Shown: positions 16,603-24,420 of the stretch, in pieces
Layout: each line of letters opens with the position of its first letter
Numbering within the stretch: position 1 is the stretch's first letter
Assembly: GCA_040307715.1 (NCBI GenBank)
Contig: JAWRJC010000140.1
Location: forward strand, 1 to 35,079
Source of the DNA: RUG13615 sp040307715
GTDB lineage: Bacteria; Bacillota; Clostridia; Peptostreptococcales; Anaerovoracaceae
Length of the DNA stretch: 35,079 nucleotides
Direction of reading: 5' to 3'
Notes under the pieces: model-generated
What the model was told of the DNA's origin: nothing
Database searches by the model: none
The model's input: only the letters and a program-made list of their open reading frames with translations
Made by a program: the position numbers and the translations under genes

Positions 16603-17288
16603 CAAATGAATTGTGGACGATGTCCGGCAGGGAGTGTGACGCACTGGCCACAGAACTCTTCACCATACAGAATAATCTGGACCGCCCGGAAAAGCGCTAT
16701 AAAAGACTGTTAAAAGAGGCGGTCTCATTGAAAGACGAGGTTGTTGATGATCTTCAGCTGCGAGCCGTCTACAATTACTATGACAATATCTTTCTGAAGG
16801 ACGATGTTCTCGTCATCGACGGAAACATGTTCGTCTCAGAGGTGTTGAACGGGGTCCATCCCAGCCAGTTCCTCGGCGCCTATGTGTTCGTCCTGACGGC
16901 GGGGGATTTTTCTTATTCGGACCGTCCCATGATGGACCAGGTGTTCTATGATCTGTGGGGGACCGCTTTTGCGACCGCTGCACGTCAGCATCTGCAAAAG
17001 CACTTTGCGCAGGACGGCCGGATCAGCGAAGTCTTCGGGCCCGGGCTCTTCGGCATCCCGATGGCAACGATGCAGGGGGTTGCGTCCATGGTCGATGCCG
17101 GACGCATCGGTGTCACAGTCAATGCGAGCAATTTCCTGCTACCCGTCAAATCCTACGGCGGAATCATCTTCCGGGTCTCGGAGAATTACAGACCGCGCGG
17201 TGCCACCTGCGCGACATGCCTTGGGAACAGACTCAGTTGCAGTCTCTGCGAATATGATCCAAAGAGGCATCTGCATCCAAAGGACTGA
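16593..17288 (+). CDS. MetH reactivation-domain-like protein, copy 1
   Basis: 231 residues. The region RISEVFGPGLFGIPMATMQG...VDAGRIGVTVNASNFLLPVKSYGGIIF has the pattern of the SAM-binding reactivation domain of cobalamin-dependent methionine synthase. Stand-alone versions occur beside corrinoid methyltransferase genes. Four cysteines near the end (C206, C209, C216, C219: CxxC-x6-CxxC) could hold an iron-sulfur cluster or zinc. It overlaps the CobW gene by 10 bases and so is translationally coupled to it. Inferred role: reductive or methylating rescue of a cob(II)alamin-containing corrinoid protein. It is paralogous to the next gene. Confidence 0.75.
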   Translation: MRITNELWTMSGRECDALATELFTIQNNLDRPEKRYKRLLKEAVSLKDEVVDDLQLRAVYNYYDNIFLKDDVLVIDGNMFVSEVLNGVHPSQFLGAYVFVLTAGDFSYSDRPMMDQVFYDLWGTAFATAARQHLQKHFAQDGRISEVFGPGLFGIPMATMQGVASMVDAGRIGVTVNASNFLLPVKSYGGIIFRVSENYRPRGATCATCLGNRLSCSLCEYDPKRHLHPKD

Positions 17289-17298
17289 AAGGAGCCCT

Positions 17299-17985
17299 AT
17301 GCGTATAACGAATGAAGTCTGGTCGATGACCGGGAAAGACTGCGAGACGATGGCGACCGAGCTGCTGATCGACGCGAATGACCTGGGCAGACCGGAAAAG
17401 CGTTACCAGAGAATGCTGCGCCAGGCGATCGAACTCAAGGACAGGATCGTCGGTGATATTTCGCTGCGGGCAATTTATAACTATTACGATGATATTTACC
17501 TTGCCGACTCGATCCTCGTGATCGACGGCAAGCCGTTTGTATCCAATGCACTGAAGAATGTCGATCCGAACCAGCTGCTGGGCGCTTACGTGTTCGTACT
17601 GACAGCCGGCGACTTTTCGTTCCCCGAAGAGCCGATGATGGAGCAGGTCCTGTTCGATCTGTGGGGCACGGCTTTTGCGACCGCGGGGCGCAAGCATCTG
17701 CAGGCGCATTTTGCGTCGGAAGGGCGCATCAGCGAGGCCTTCGGCCCGGGCCTGTATGGCATCCCGATGGAGTCGATGCAGGATCTGGTATCCCTGGTGG
17801 ATGCGGACCGGATCGGGGTGAGCGTGAACGACAGCTGCTTCCTCTGGCCGGTCAAGTCGTACGGCGGGATCATCTTCCGTGTGGCGGATGACTACAAACC
17901 GCGCGGCGGCTCCTGCGTGGCCTGCAGAGGCTCAAAACTCAGCTGCAACCTGTGCGAGTATAACCCGAACGGAGGAGCGCAATGA
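17299..17985 (+). CDS. MetH reactivation-domain-like protein, copy 2
   Basis: 228 residues from ATG 17299 after AAAGGAGCCCT. It aligns to the preceding gene without gaps for 220 positions at about 65 percent identity by my count, with the same four cysteines (206, 209, 216, 219) and the same GPGLYGIPM and PVKSYGGIIFRV blocks. The tandem duplication suggests either a heterodimer or adaptation to two corrinoid partners. The stop codon overlaps the next start (ATGA), tightly coupling it to the RACE-like ATPase that is its probable functional partner. Confidence 0.75.
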   Translation: MRITNEVWSMTGKDCETMATELLIDANDLGRPEKRYQRMLRQAIELKDRIVGDISLRAIYNYYDDIYLADSILVIDGKPFVSNALKNVDPNQLLGAYVFVLTAGDFSFPEEPMMEQVLFDLWGTAFATAGRKHLQAHFASEGRISEAFGPGLYGIPMESMQDLVSLVDADRIGVSVNDSCFLWPVKSYGGIIFRVADDYKPRGGSCVACRGSKLSCNLCEYNPNGGAQ

Positions 17986-19379
17986 GCACGTATGATGATT
18001 TCAAATGCACCGGGCGGTGCGAGGAATGCGGCCGCTGCAACGGGATCAATAAAATACTGAAAGCGGACAACAGGAAGACGCGCATGATGTACTTCCCCGA
18101 CGACTTCGTGACGGAGAGCGGCGGAGAAGGACTTGGCGCGGCTTTTGACATAGGGACGACCACGGTCGTCGGGATGCTGTGGGATCTTAAGACCGGCAGG
18201 ATGATGGACATCCTCGCCGAGACCAACCCGCAGAACAAATACGGCGCAGACGTCATTTCCCGCATCACCTACTGCGGCAGATCGGAAGAAAAACTGGCGG
18301 AGCTCAGCGGCCTGATCCGCAGCAAGATGGATGAGATGCTGGATATCATGTGCACGCGCAAGGCGCAGGAGCAGACGGACGGGCGGCAGATCAGCCGGTC
18401 GGAGATCCGGCGGATTACGGTCTGCGGCAACACCACGATGTCGCACCTCGCCGGCGGCTACGATCCGATGTCACTGGCCCTCGTGCCGTTCACGCCTGCG
18501 TATGAGGGCGAACTCGTCCTGCAGGCATCCGATATGAAGATCACGGCAGCGCCGGACTGCACGGTCACGATCATCCCGAATCTGGCCGGCCATGTCGGCG
18601 GGGACATCAACGCGGGCATCGTGGCGAGCCGGCTGCTGGCCCAGAAGGAACTGACGCTGTTCATCGACATCGGCACGAACGGCGAGATGGCCCTCACAGA
18701 CGGCGAACGGACGCTGGTCTGCTCGACGGCAGCGGGGCCGGCCTTTGAAGGTGCCTGCATCTCGCAGGGCATGCGCGCCAGCACGGGTGCGATCGAGAAA
18801 GTGGAAATCAGCGGCAGCGACGTCACATTGTCGACGATCGACAACAGGGCACCCGTAGGCATCTGCGGCAGTGGCCTGATCAGCGCCGTGAGCGAGATGC
18901 TCCGCAATGGCGTGATCGACGCGACCGGCAGAATGGACAAAAAGCATCCGCGCGTCCGGCTCATCGAGGGCAAACCGGTCTTTATCCTGGCCGAGAAGCC
19001 GAACGGCGATCCGGTCGGCCTGACGCAGAAGGACATCCGGGAAGTGCAGCTCGCCAAGGGAGCGATGCAGGCCGGGGCGGCCATCATGTTGAAGATCCTG
19101 GGCAGAAAACCGGAAGAAATCAGAAAGGTGATGCTGGCAGGGGCCTTCGGCAACTTCATCGACCGCGAGGCGGCTTCCAGGATCGGGCTTCTTCCCCGCA
19201 TCCCGCTGGAGCGGATCGAACCGGTGGGCAATACCGCCGGGGCAGGCATCTCCATGGTCCTGATGAACCGGAAGGAAGCGGCGCTGGCCCGCGGCATGGC
19301 ATCGCACGTGGAGCACGTGGAGCTGGCGGCCTGGCCGGAATTCGATATGGAATACATGAACGCGATGTCGTTCGCATAA
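17982..19379 (+). CDS. Corrinoid activation ATPase (RACE/RamA-like, DUF4445), ferredoxin domain missing
   Basis: 465 residues. Reductive activators of corrinoid enzymes use ATP to return inactive Co(II) corrinoid to Co(I). The ASKHA-type nucleotide fold is clear: DIGTTT (56-61), IDIGTNGEMAL (about 228-238), CSTAAGPAFEGACISQGMRA, VGICGSGLISAV and VMLAGAFGNFIDREAA near the end. Most family members carry an N-terminal [2Fe-2S] ferredoxin domain and reach 600 or more residues. Here it is absent, and the first 20 residues instead hold C9-x3-C13-x2-C16-x2-C19, a possible cluster site. Electrons might therefore arrive through a different partner, perhaps the two cysteine-tailed proteins encoded just upstream. 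It starts within an ATGA overlap. Confidence 0.88.
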   Translation: MSTYDDFKCTGRCEECGRCNGINKILKADNRKTRMMYFPDDFVTESGGEGLGAAFDIGTTTVVGMLWDLKTGRMMDILAETNPQNKYGADVISRITYCGRSEEKLAELSGLIRSKMDEMLDIMCTRKAQEQTDGRQISRSEIRRITVCGNTTMSHLAGGYDPMSLALVPFTPAYEGELVLQASDMKITAAPDCTVTIIPNLAGHVGGDINAGIVASRLLAQKELTLFIDIGTNGEMALTDGERTLVCSTAAGPAFEGACISQGMRASTGAIEKVEISGSDVTLSTIDNRAPVGICGSGLISAVSEMLRNGVIDATGRMDKKHPRVRLIEGKPVFILAEKPNGDPVGLTQKDIREVQLAKGAMQAGAAIMLKILGRKPEEIRKVMLAGAFGNFIDREAASRIGLLPRIPLERIEPVGNTAGAGISMVLMNRKEAALARGMASHVEHVELAAWPEFDMEYMNAMSFA

Positions 19380-19393
19380 AGAGTCATTTGCAT

Positions 19394-19432
19394 AAAAAAG
19401 AGCGATTCCTCGTCACCGGGGAATCGCTTTTT
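19394..19432. terminator. Bidirectional terminator between convergent genes
   Basis: AGCGATTCC (19401-19409) pairs with GGAATCGCT (19420-19428), flanked by an A run on the left and a T run on the right. It serves the activase gene on the plus strand and can serve the MttB gene ending at 19479 on the minus strand. Confidence 0.88.
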
Positions 19433-19478
19433 CAGTATATGCAATGAGCCCGCCGGAAGGCCGACATGTGCGCTCCGG

Positions 19479-20960
19479 TCAGAGCTGCGCCAGTGCGCCG
19501 GTACCGTTGGGAATATCGAGGTGCGCTTCATGAGCCCCGATGATCTCAAAGAATTTCTGCTCGGTCTGCTCATCAAGGAAGGTCGGAGCTTCACCGGCAA
19601 GGATCTTCCTGACTTTCGCAGTCAGATGATCTTTGATCGGCGGCTTGCCGTTCTGTTTCCATGTGACTGTCCGCTCCCGCTGGAAGAACTCCGGAATAAA
19701 GAACTCTTTTCTAAATCCTTTCATCGTCTCTTTGCGGGTCAGGAACTCGCCGCCGGGGCCGACTTCTTTGATCATATCAAAGCAGAGCGTTTCATCGGAG
19801 ACTTCCATGCCGCGGGCATACCGCGCAACGAAGCCGAGCATCTCGTTGGCAGCAACGATCGCCTGCAGACAACCGCCCTGCCCAAGCGCCATATAGCCGT
19901 TGTCGTGGACGAAATTCTGTCTGCCGTACAGGGAAGCGCCCATGCTGAAAATCATCTCTGATCCCATCTGCAGGTCGCAGTCTTTGGCATCGGTCGCACC
20001 GGAGATGCCGAAGGAGGGAAGTCCGAGATATCTTCCCATCTCGCCGATAAAGGTGTTGGTGATGCTGAACTCCGGGCCGCCGAACATAAAGGCAGTCGTT
20101 TTCATATCCATGATCGTGCCGCCGACACCCAGCATGAACGGAGCACCGGGGGTTTTCAGCTGATGAATGACGAGCCCGGCCAGACATTCGGCAAGACCGA
20201 CACTGACCGCGCCGGCCAGTGTGACAGGACCGGTCATGCCTGCCATGACGCCGGGGCAATGGACCAGCGGGATGCTGTACTCGGCGCAGAGAAGGATCTT
20301 GGCAACTTCATCCTCCGGGGTCTGCAGGGGAGACAGAGGCTCGGTGTACATGATCATGAAAGGCTTTTCGCGCAGAGCGTCATATCCGCCGGCCTGCGCA
20401 GCAGCCATGTCGATCATGCCCTGCAGGCTGTACGGGTCGGACGCTGCGGTAAGAAGCGGTTTTTTGGAGTACTTTCTCATGGCCCAGAACTGGTACAGGT
20501 CAGAAATGCGTCCGTCTTTGTCACCAGCCCACGCATAAGGGGAGACGTAGTCGATATTCTTACAGGCCTGGGCGACTTTCATGACATCGATACAGTCTGC
20601 CAGTGTGCTGGTGTGAAAATCGCCGGTTTCAAGATCTGCGAACTCAGGGACTTCTGTTCCGAGACCGTAAGTGATCACATTCGGTTCCAACGGAACAGCC
20701 GGCTCTCCGTCAGTATCATAGAGACAGTAGGATGCAGGGGCGGATGCGACGGCATCCAGGATCATTCCGGAGGGGATCTTTACCAGGTCGCCCTCGACCG
20801 CCGCGCCTGCGTCTGCAAGGAGTTCCTTGCCTTCCTCGTGCTGCACCGTGATGCCGATCTCTGCGAGGATCCGCAGCGAGTTCTGATACATCTTTTCAAG
20901 CTCATTGTCACTCCATCTCGAAAAACGGGAAATGCCATCTTCTTCGCGGTATCTGATCAT
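19479..20960 (-). CDS. MttB-family (non-pyrrolysine) methyltransferase, copy 1
   Basis: 493 residues from ATG 20960 (GGAGG six bases upstream); the longer frame adds 40 implausible residues. It belongs to the trimethylamine methyltransferase superfamily (PF06253). It contains no in-frame amber codon, so it is a non-pyrrolysine member like MtgB (glycine betaine), MtpB (proline betaine) or MtcB (carnitine). Visible family segments are KPFMIMYTEPLSPLQTPEDE, GGTIMDMKTT, FGGPEF, and the C-terminal EVGPGGEFLTRKET followed by the dimer tail. Predicted activity: transfer of a methyl group from a quaternary amine to a corrinoid protein. It is transcribed divergently from the second copy across a 437-base control region. 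Which amine it uses cannot be read from sequence. Confidence 0.88.
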   Translation of the reverse strand: MIRYREEDGISRFSRWSDNELEKMYQNSLRILAEIGITVQHEEGKELLADAGAAVEGDLVKIPSGMILDAVASAPASYCLYDTDGEPAVPLEPNVITYGLGTEVPEFADLETGDFHTSTLADCIDVMKVAQACKNIDYVSPYAWAGDKDGRISDLYQFWAMRKYSKKPLLTAASDPYSLQGMIDMAAAQAGGYDALREKPFMIMYTEPLSPLQTPEDEVAKILLCAEYSIPLVHCPGVMAGMTGPVTLAGAVSVGLAECLAGLVIHQLKTPGAPFMLGVGGTIMDMKTTAFMFGGPEFSITNTFIGEMGRYLGLPSFGISGATDAKDCDLQMGSEMIFSMGASLYGRQNFVHDNGYMALGQGGCLQAIVAANEMLGFVARYARGMEVSDETLCFDMIKEVGPGGEFLTRKETMKGFRKEFFIPEFFQRERTVTWKQNGKPPIKDHLTAKVRKILAGEAPTFLDEQTEQKFFEIIGAHEAHLDIPNGTGALAQL

Positions 20961-21397
20961 GCCATACCTCCATTTTGTGGGATATCCTTTGTAATCCGTA
21001 AACTCGTACAACGATTTTTTGAAATGCAAGTATTTTCTGAATATCGTAATATTAGCACTAACCGCATAACAATTCAACAATTTTCGAATTGACGAATCGA
21101 AAATCGCACGCCTGTTGGCATCCGCATGTTTGGCCGGTGAACAGGCGATTCTAGTACTTTTGCACTAGATAATTAGCCTGTTATAGGGGCGGGTAAATTC
21201 TTGAAAAAAACAATATCTCTTTATATCATTAAAGTACAAATAAATACTGACTGAAATTCACTGAAACCAACCAAATCAGTGGGTTTTAGCACCAACGGTT
21301 TACATTATGTCCAGGATGTAAATGTTCCTGCCGGCACCAGCCAACCACCGACAGCAGCCAACCATCAGATTTTACTGTTTAGATAGGAGGAACCTGT
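20961..21397. promoter_or_regulatory. Control region between divergent MttB genes
   Basis: Minus-strand promoter: TTGAAT (21077-21072), 17 bases, TAATAT (21054-21049). Just upstream of its -35 is the dyad TTTTCGA-N9-TCGAAAA (21081-21103). Plus-strand promoter: TTGAAA (21201-21206), 17 bases, TATCAT (21224-21229), followed by a leader of about 160 bases with the dyad TTTACAT-N10-ATGTAAA (21299-21322). No gene is seen here. Confidence 0.55.
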
Positions 21398-22837
21398 ATG
21401 GAAAGGAACATCCCCAACAATGTAAATTTTAGTGTACTCAGCCCGGAGCAGATCCAGAAGATCCACCGTGCCAGCGTGACAGTTCTGTCCGAGTTCGGTG
21501 TGAAGATGGACAGTGCCCGGATGAGAGAGGAACTGCAGGCAGCAGGCGCGCAGATCTGTGAAAACGACATCGTCAAGGTGCCGGAACAGTTGATCAACAA
21601 GTGCCTGGAGACGGTCCCGAAGGGGGTCAGCCTGTATTCCAGAGATGGTGAGGAGATCATTAAGATCGGCGCGGAGAACAACATCTACTTCGGCGCCATT
21701 ATTGACGTGGTCAATGTCCTCGACCATCACACCAATAAGGTCCGCAAGATGTTCCGCGAAGATGTCAAAAACTTTGCGGTTCTGGAGGACTATCTCGACA
21801 GCATCAGCTATACCACACCGGCAGGCATGTTCAACGGTGTCGATCCGCGCATCGCGTCGCAGATCGCCTTCCTCGACACCTGCCGCTACTTTACAAAGGC
21901 CCAGAGCATCGTCACCGCGGAGTGCGCGGGGTTTGAAGACTGCATGCATGCGGCACAGGACTTCGTCGGCGGCAAGGACAAGCTCGCCGAGAAACCGTTC
22001 ATCATGTACTACGCAGAGCCGATCTCCCCGTTCATGCATGTTGACGAGTCCGTCAAGCGCATCATCGTCTGCGCCGAGAACGGCATTCCGATCACCTACA
22101 TGCCGTACAGCATGATGGGCGGCACCGCTCCGGTCACCCCGGTCGGCGCTTTGATCCAGAACAATGCGGATGTCCTGATGGGTCTCGTCATGAGCCAGGT
22201 CATCAAGCCGGGCGCGTCCTTCATCTACGGCTCGATGCCGACCGTCTTCGACATGAAGACTACCGTCGGTTCGTACGGCGCGCCGGAGTTCCACATGTGC
22301 GTCGCCGCCTCTGCTGATCTGGCGGACTTCTACGGCGTTCCGTTCTACGGCTCGCACTGCCTGTCCGATGCGAAGACGATCGACGCGCAGTCCGTGGCGG
22401 AGTTCGAGATGTCCATGATGTCCACGATGATGAGTAAAGCCAATCTGGTCCACGATGGTCCGTTCCTCGACCACGCGAACAACATCACGCTGATCGGCCT
22501 GCTGCTGTTCGATGAGATGTTCCACCAGACCAAGGCATACGTCAACGGTGTCGACACCAGCGACGAGATGATCGACCTGATGCTCAAGACCATCAAGGAC
22601 GTTGGCCCGGGCGGCCATTACCTCGAAGAGAGATCGACTCTCAAGAACTTCAAGAAGATCTGGTATCCCAAGCGGTTCAAGCGTCTCATGGAGAACCCGG
22701 ACGAGTCCGACCTCATGGACCGCCTGATCGCGGAAGTCGACCATATCCTCGAGACGCATGTACCCAAGCCCCCCACACCGGAGCAGGAAGAAGTCCTCGC
22801 TTCCTACGAAGCGGAGTTTATGTCCCGGTATAAATAG
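21398..22837 (+). CDS. MttB-family (non-pyrrolysine) methyltransferase, copy 2
   Basis: 479 residues after a strong AGGAGG site. Family segments: KPFIMYYAEPISPFMHVDES, GGTAPVTPVGAL, GSMPTVFDMKTT, GAPEFHMC, and C-terminal DVGPGGHYLEERSTLKNF. No amber codon interrupts it, so it is a pyrrolysine-free member. It heads the operon that continues with its probable corrinoid partner (51 bases downstream), the racemase-family protein and the BCCT transporter, so it is the best candidate for the enzyme that demethylates the amine imported by that transporter. Confidence 0.9.
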   Translation: MERNIPNNVNFSVLSPEQIQKIHRASVTVLSEFGVKMDSARMREELQAAGAQICENDIVKVPEQLINKCLETVPKGVSLYSRDGEEIIKIGAENNIYFGAIIDVVNVLDHHTNKVRKMFREDVKNFAVLEDYLDSISYTTPAGMFNGVDPRIASQIAFLDTCRYFTKAQSIVTAECAGFEDCMHAAQDFVGGKDKLAEKPFIMYYAEPISPFMHVDESVKRIIVCAENGIPITYMPYSMMGGTAPVTPVGALIQNNADVLMGLVMSQVIKPGASFIYGSMPTVFDMKTTVGSYGAPEFHMCVAASADLADFYGVPFYGSHCLSDAKTIDAQSVAEFEMSMMSTMMSKANLVHDGPFLDHANNITLIGLLLFDEMFHQTKAYVNGVDTSDEMIDLMLKTIKDVGPGGHYLEERSTLKNFKKIWYPKRFKRLMENPDESDLMDRLIAEVDHILETHVPKPPTPEQEEVLASYEAEFMSRYK

Positions 22838-22888
22838 GTTATTGGAAGAACCAGCTTTCACGGAAACGGCATAAAAAGGAGAACACGT

Positions 22889-23518
22889 ATGGATATTTTG
22901 GAAATGATCGCAAATGACGTTGTGGAAGGCGAAATGGATGAGATCGCAGATCACGTGCAGGAAGCGCTCGATGGCGGCATGGAGCCTAAGAAGGTGCTCG
23001 ACGAAGGGATGCTCAAAGGCATGAACACCGTCGGGGAACTGTTCAAGGAAGGGGAGATGTTCGTGCCGGAAGTCCTGATGTCGGCAAAGACGATGGACGA
23101 GGGAATGGAGATCCTCAAGCCGCTGCTCAAAGAGGGCGACGCCACCAAGGCGGGCGTCGTCGTCATGGCGACCGTCAAGGGCGACCTGCATGACATCGGC
23201 AAGAAACTGGTCTGCATGATGCTCGAGGGTGCGGGTTTTGAGATCCACGATCTGGGCGTTGATGTCACACCGGAAGAGATCCGTGACGCCGTCAAGGACA
23301 AGAATCCGGATATCGTCGGGATGTCTGCGATGCTGACCACGACGATGCTGTCCATGCAGGACACGGTTGCGCTGCTCAAGCAGGATGCAACGACTCAGAA
23401 CGTTAAGATTATGATCGGCGGTGCACCGGCGAACCCGGATGTGGCGACCGAGATGGGCGCCAACTATTCGGCGGACGCATCCGCAGCTGTCGATCTGGCG
23501 GTTTCCCTTGTCAGCTAG
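22889..23518 (+). CDS. Corrinoid-binding methyl carrier protein (MtbC/MttC/MtqC type)
   Basis: 209 residues, the usual length. An N-terminal four-helix cap (1-85, with GMNTVGELFKEGEMFVPEVL) precedes a Rossmann-type B12 domain bearing the signature D99-L-H101-D-I-G104. His101 is the expected lower cobalt ligand. GVDVTPEEI and IGGAPAN follow as in other carriers. It accepts the methyl group from MttB-type enzymes and passes it to a second methyltransferase. Start ATG follows AAAAGGAGAACACGT. It is the only corrinoid protein in the window, so all three MttB copies may share it. Confidence 0.95.
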   Translation: MDILEMIANDVVEGEMDEIADHVQEALDGGMEPKKVLDEGMLKGMNTVGELFKEGEMFVPEVLMSAKTMDEGMEILKPLLKEGDATKAGVVVMATVKGDLHDIGKKLVCMMLEGAGFEIHDLGVDVTPEEIRDAVKDKNPDIVGMSAMLTTTMLSMQDTVALLKQDATTQNVKIMIGGAPANPDVATEMGANYSADASAAVDLAVSLVS

Positions 23519-23534
23519 TGAAAGGAGAATAGAT

Positions 23535-24317
23535 ATGCAAAGAGACTTTGGTATCAATCAGATCTACGCAAGACCTGGAAAAGTCGGATACGGCATGGGC
23601 CTTGGCGTCATGCTCCTCGATGAAGTCTATCCGGGGTTCCCGGGGGATCTGCGCAATGCAAGTGCATATCCGTATCCGGTCCAGTATGAGATCATCGAAG
23701 GCGCAAACTGCTACAACATCGGCTGGACCACAGGCGCAGGCGAAGCTATCATCCCCGCGATCGTCAAAGCGGCGAAGAAGCTTGAAAAGCTCGGCTGCAG
23801 AGGCGTACTCGCGGAGTGCGGATTCTTCGCTTACTATCAGAAGGACATCGCCGGTGCGGTAGATATCCCGGTCTTCATGTCGAGTCTGCTGCAGATCCCG
23901 TTCATCCAGCAGATCATCGGCCCGAAGAAGTCGGTCGGCATCTTCTGTGCGACATCCGGCAACCTGACCCCCAAGCACCTTGAAGCGGTCGGCGTAGACA
24001 TGAACAGCAACTTCCATATCAAAGGCGCGATGGACGGCGACGGCTGCCCGCAGTTCCGTTCCCTCTGGGATGCGTCCACCAGACCGGACATCCCGACCGC
24101 TAACTATGAGATCGCGGAGCGCGACATCGTGAACAGCGTCAAGGACTATGTGAAAGAGTATCCGGACATCGGCGCGATCATGCTCGAGTGCACCGGCTTC
24201 CAGCCGTTCGCAAGAGCGATCCAGAGAGAGGTCGATCTGCCGGTCTTCTCCTGGTCTACCCTGATGGACTATGCATACTCCGTCTGCTGTCACAGAGATT
24301 TCTACGGCCACGTATAA
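23535..24317 (+). CDS. Asp/Glu/hydantoin racemase-superfamily protein
   Basis: 260 residues from ATG 23535 (AAAGGAGAAT upstream). The two-domain fold of this superfamily is supported by paired cysteines: C95 in AECGFFAYYQKDIA and C219 in LECTGFQPFARAI. They sit where the two catalytic cysteines of cofactor-independent racemases sit. It lies 16 bases after the corrinoid carrier gene and before the BCCT transporter gene. Possible roles are epimerising a chiral betaine (for example a proline-betaine or carnitine-like compound) or acting on a demethylated amino acid product. Both are inferred; some family members are decarboxylases or isomerases. Confidence 0.8.
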   Translation: MQRDFGINQIYARPGKVGYGMGLGVMLLDEVYPGFPGDLRNASAYPYPVQYEIIEGANCYNIGWTTGAGEAIIPAIVKAAKKLEKLGCRGVLAECGFFAYYQKDIAGAVDIPVFMSSLLQIPFIQQIIGPKKSVGIFCATSGNLTPKHLEAVGVDMNSNFHIKGAMDGDGCPQFRSLWDASTRPDIPTANYEIAERDIVNSVKDYVKEYPDIGAIMLECTGFQPFARAIQREVDLPVFSWSTLMDYAYSVCCHRDFYGHV

Positions 24318-24420
24318 AGCGCGCAGCGGGAGCGATTCCTTAACAAAAGAAGCGCTTTGACCGTTTCGCGGATATGGATCAAAACCGGTATTATCTGGAT
24401 TTGGGTTAAGGAGTAAGAAA

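Noticed and set aside
21115..21131. Sigma-54 promoter (TGGCAT...) before the second MttB gene
   Set aside because: The GG and GC elements are not at the required spacing, while a sigma-70 type promoter fits at 21201-21229.
21365..23557. 730-codon antisense frame across the second MttB and corrinoid protein genes
   Set aside because: Mirror of well-supported genes with strong ribosome binding sites on the plus strand.
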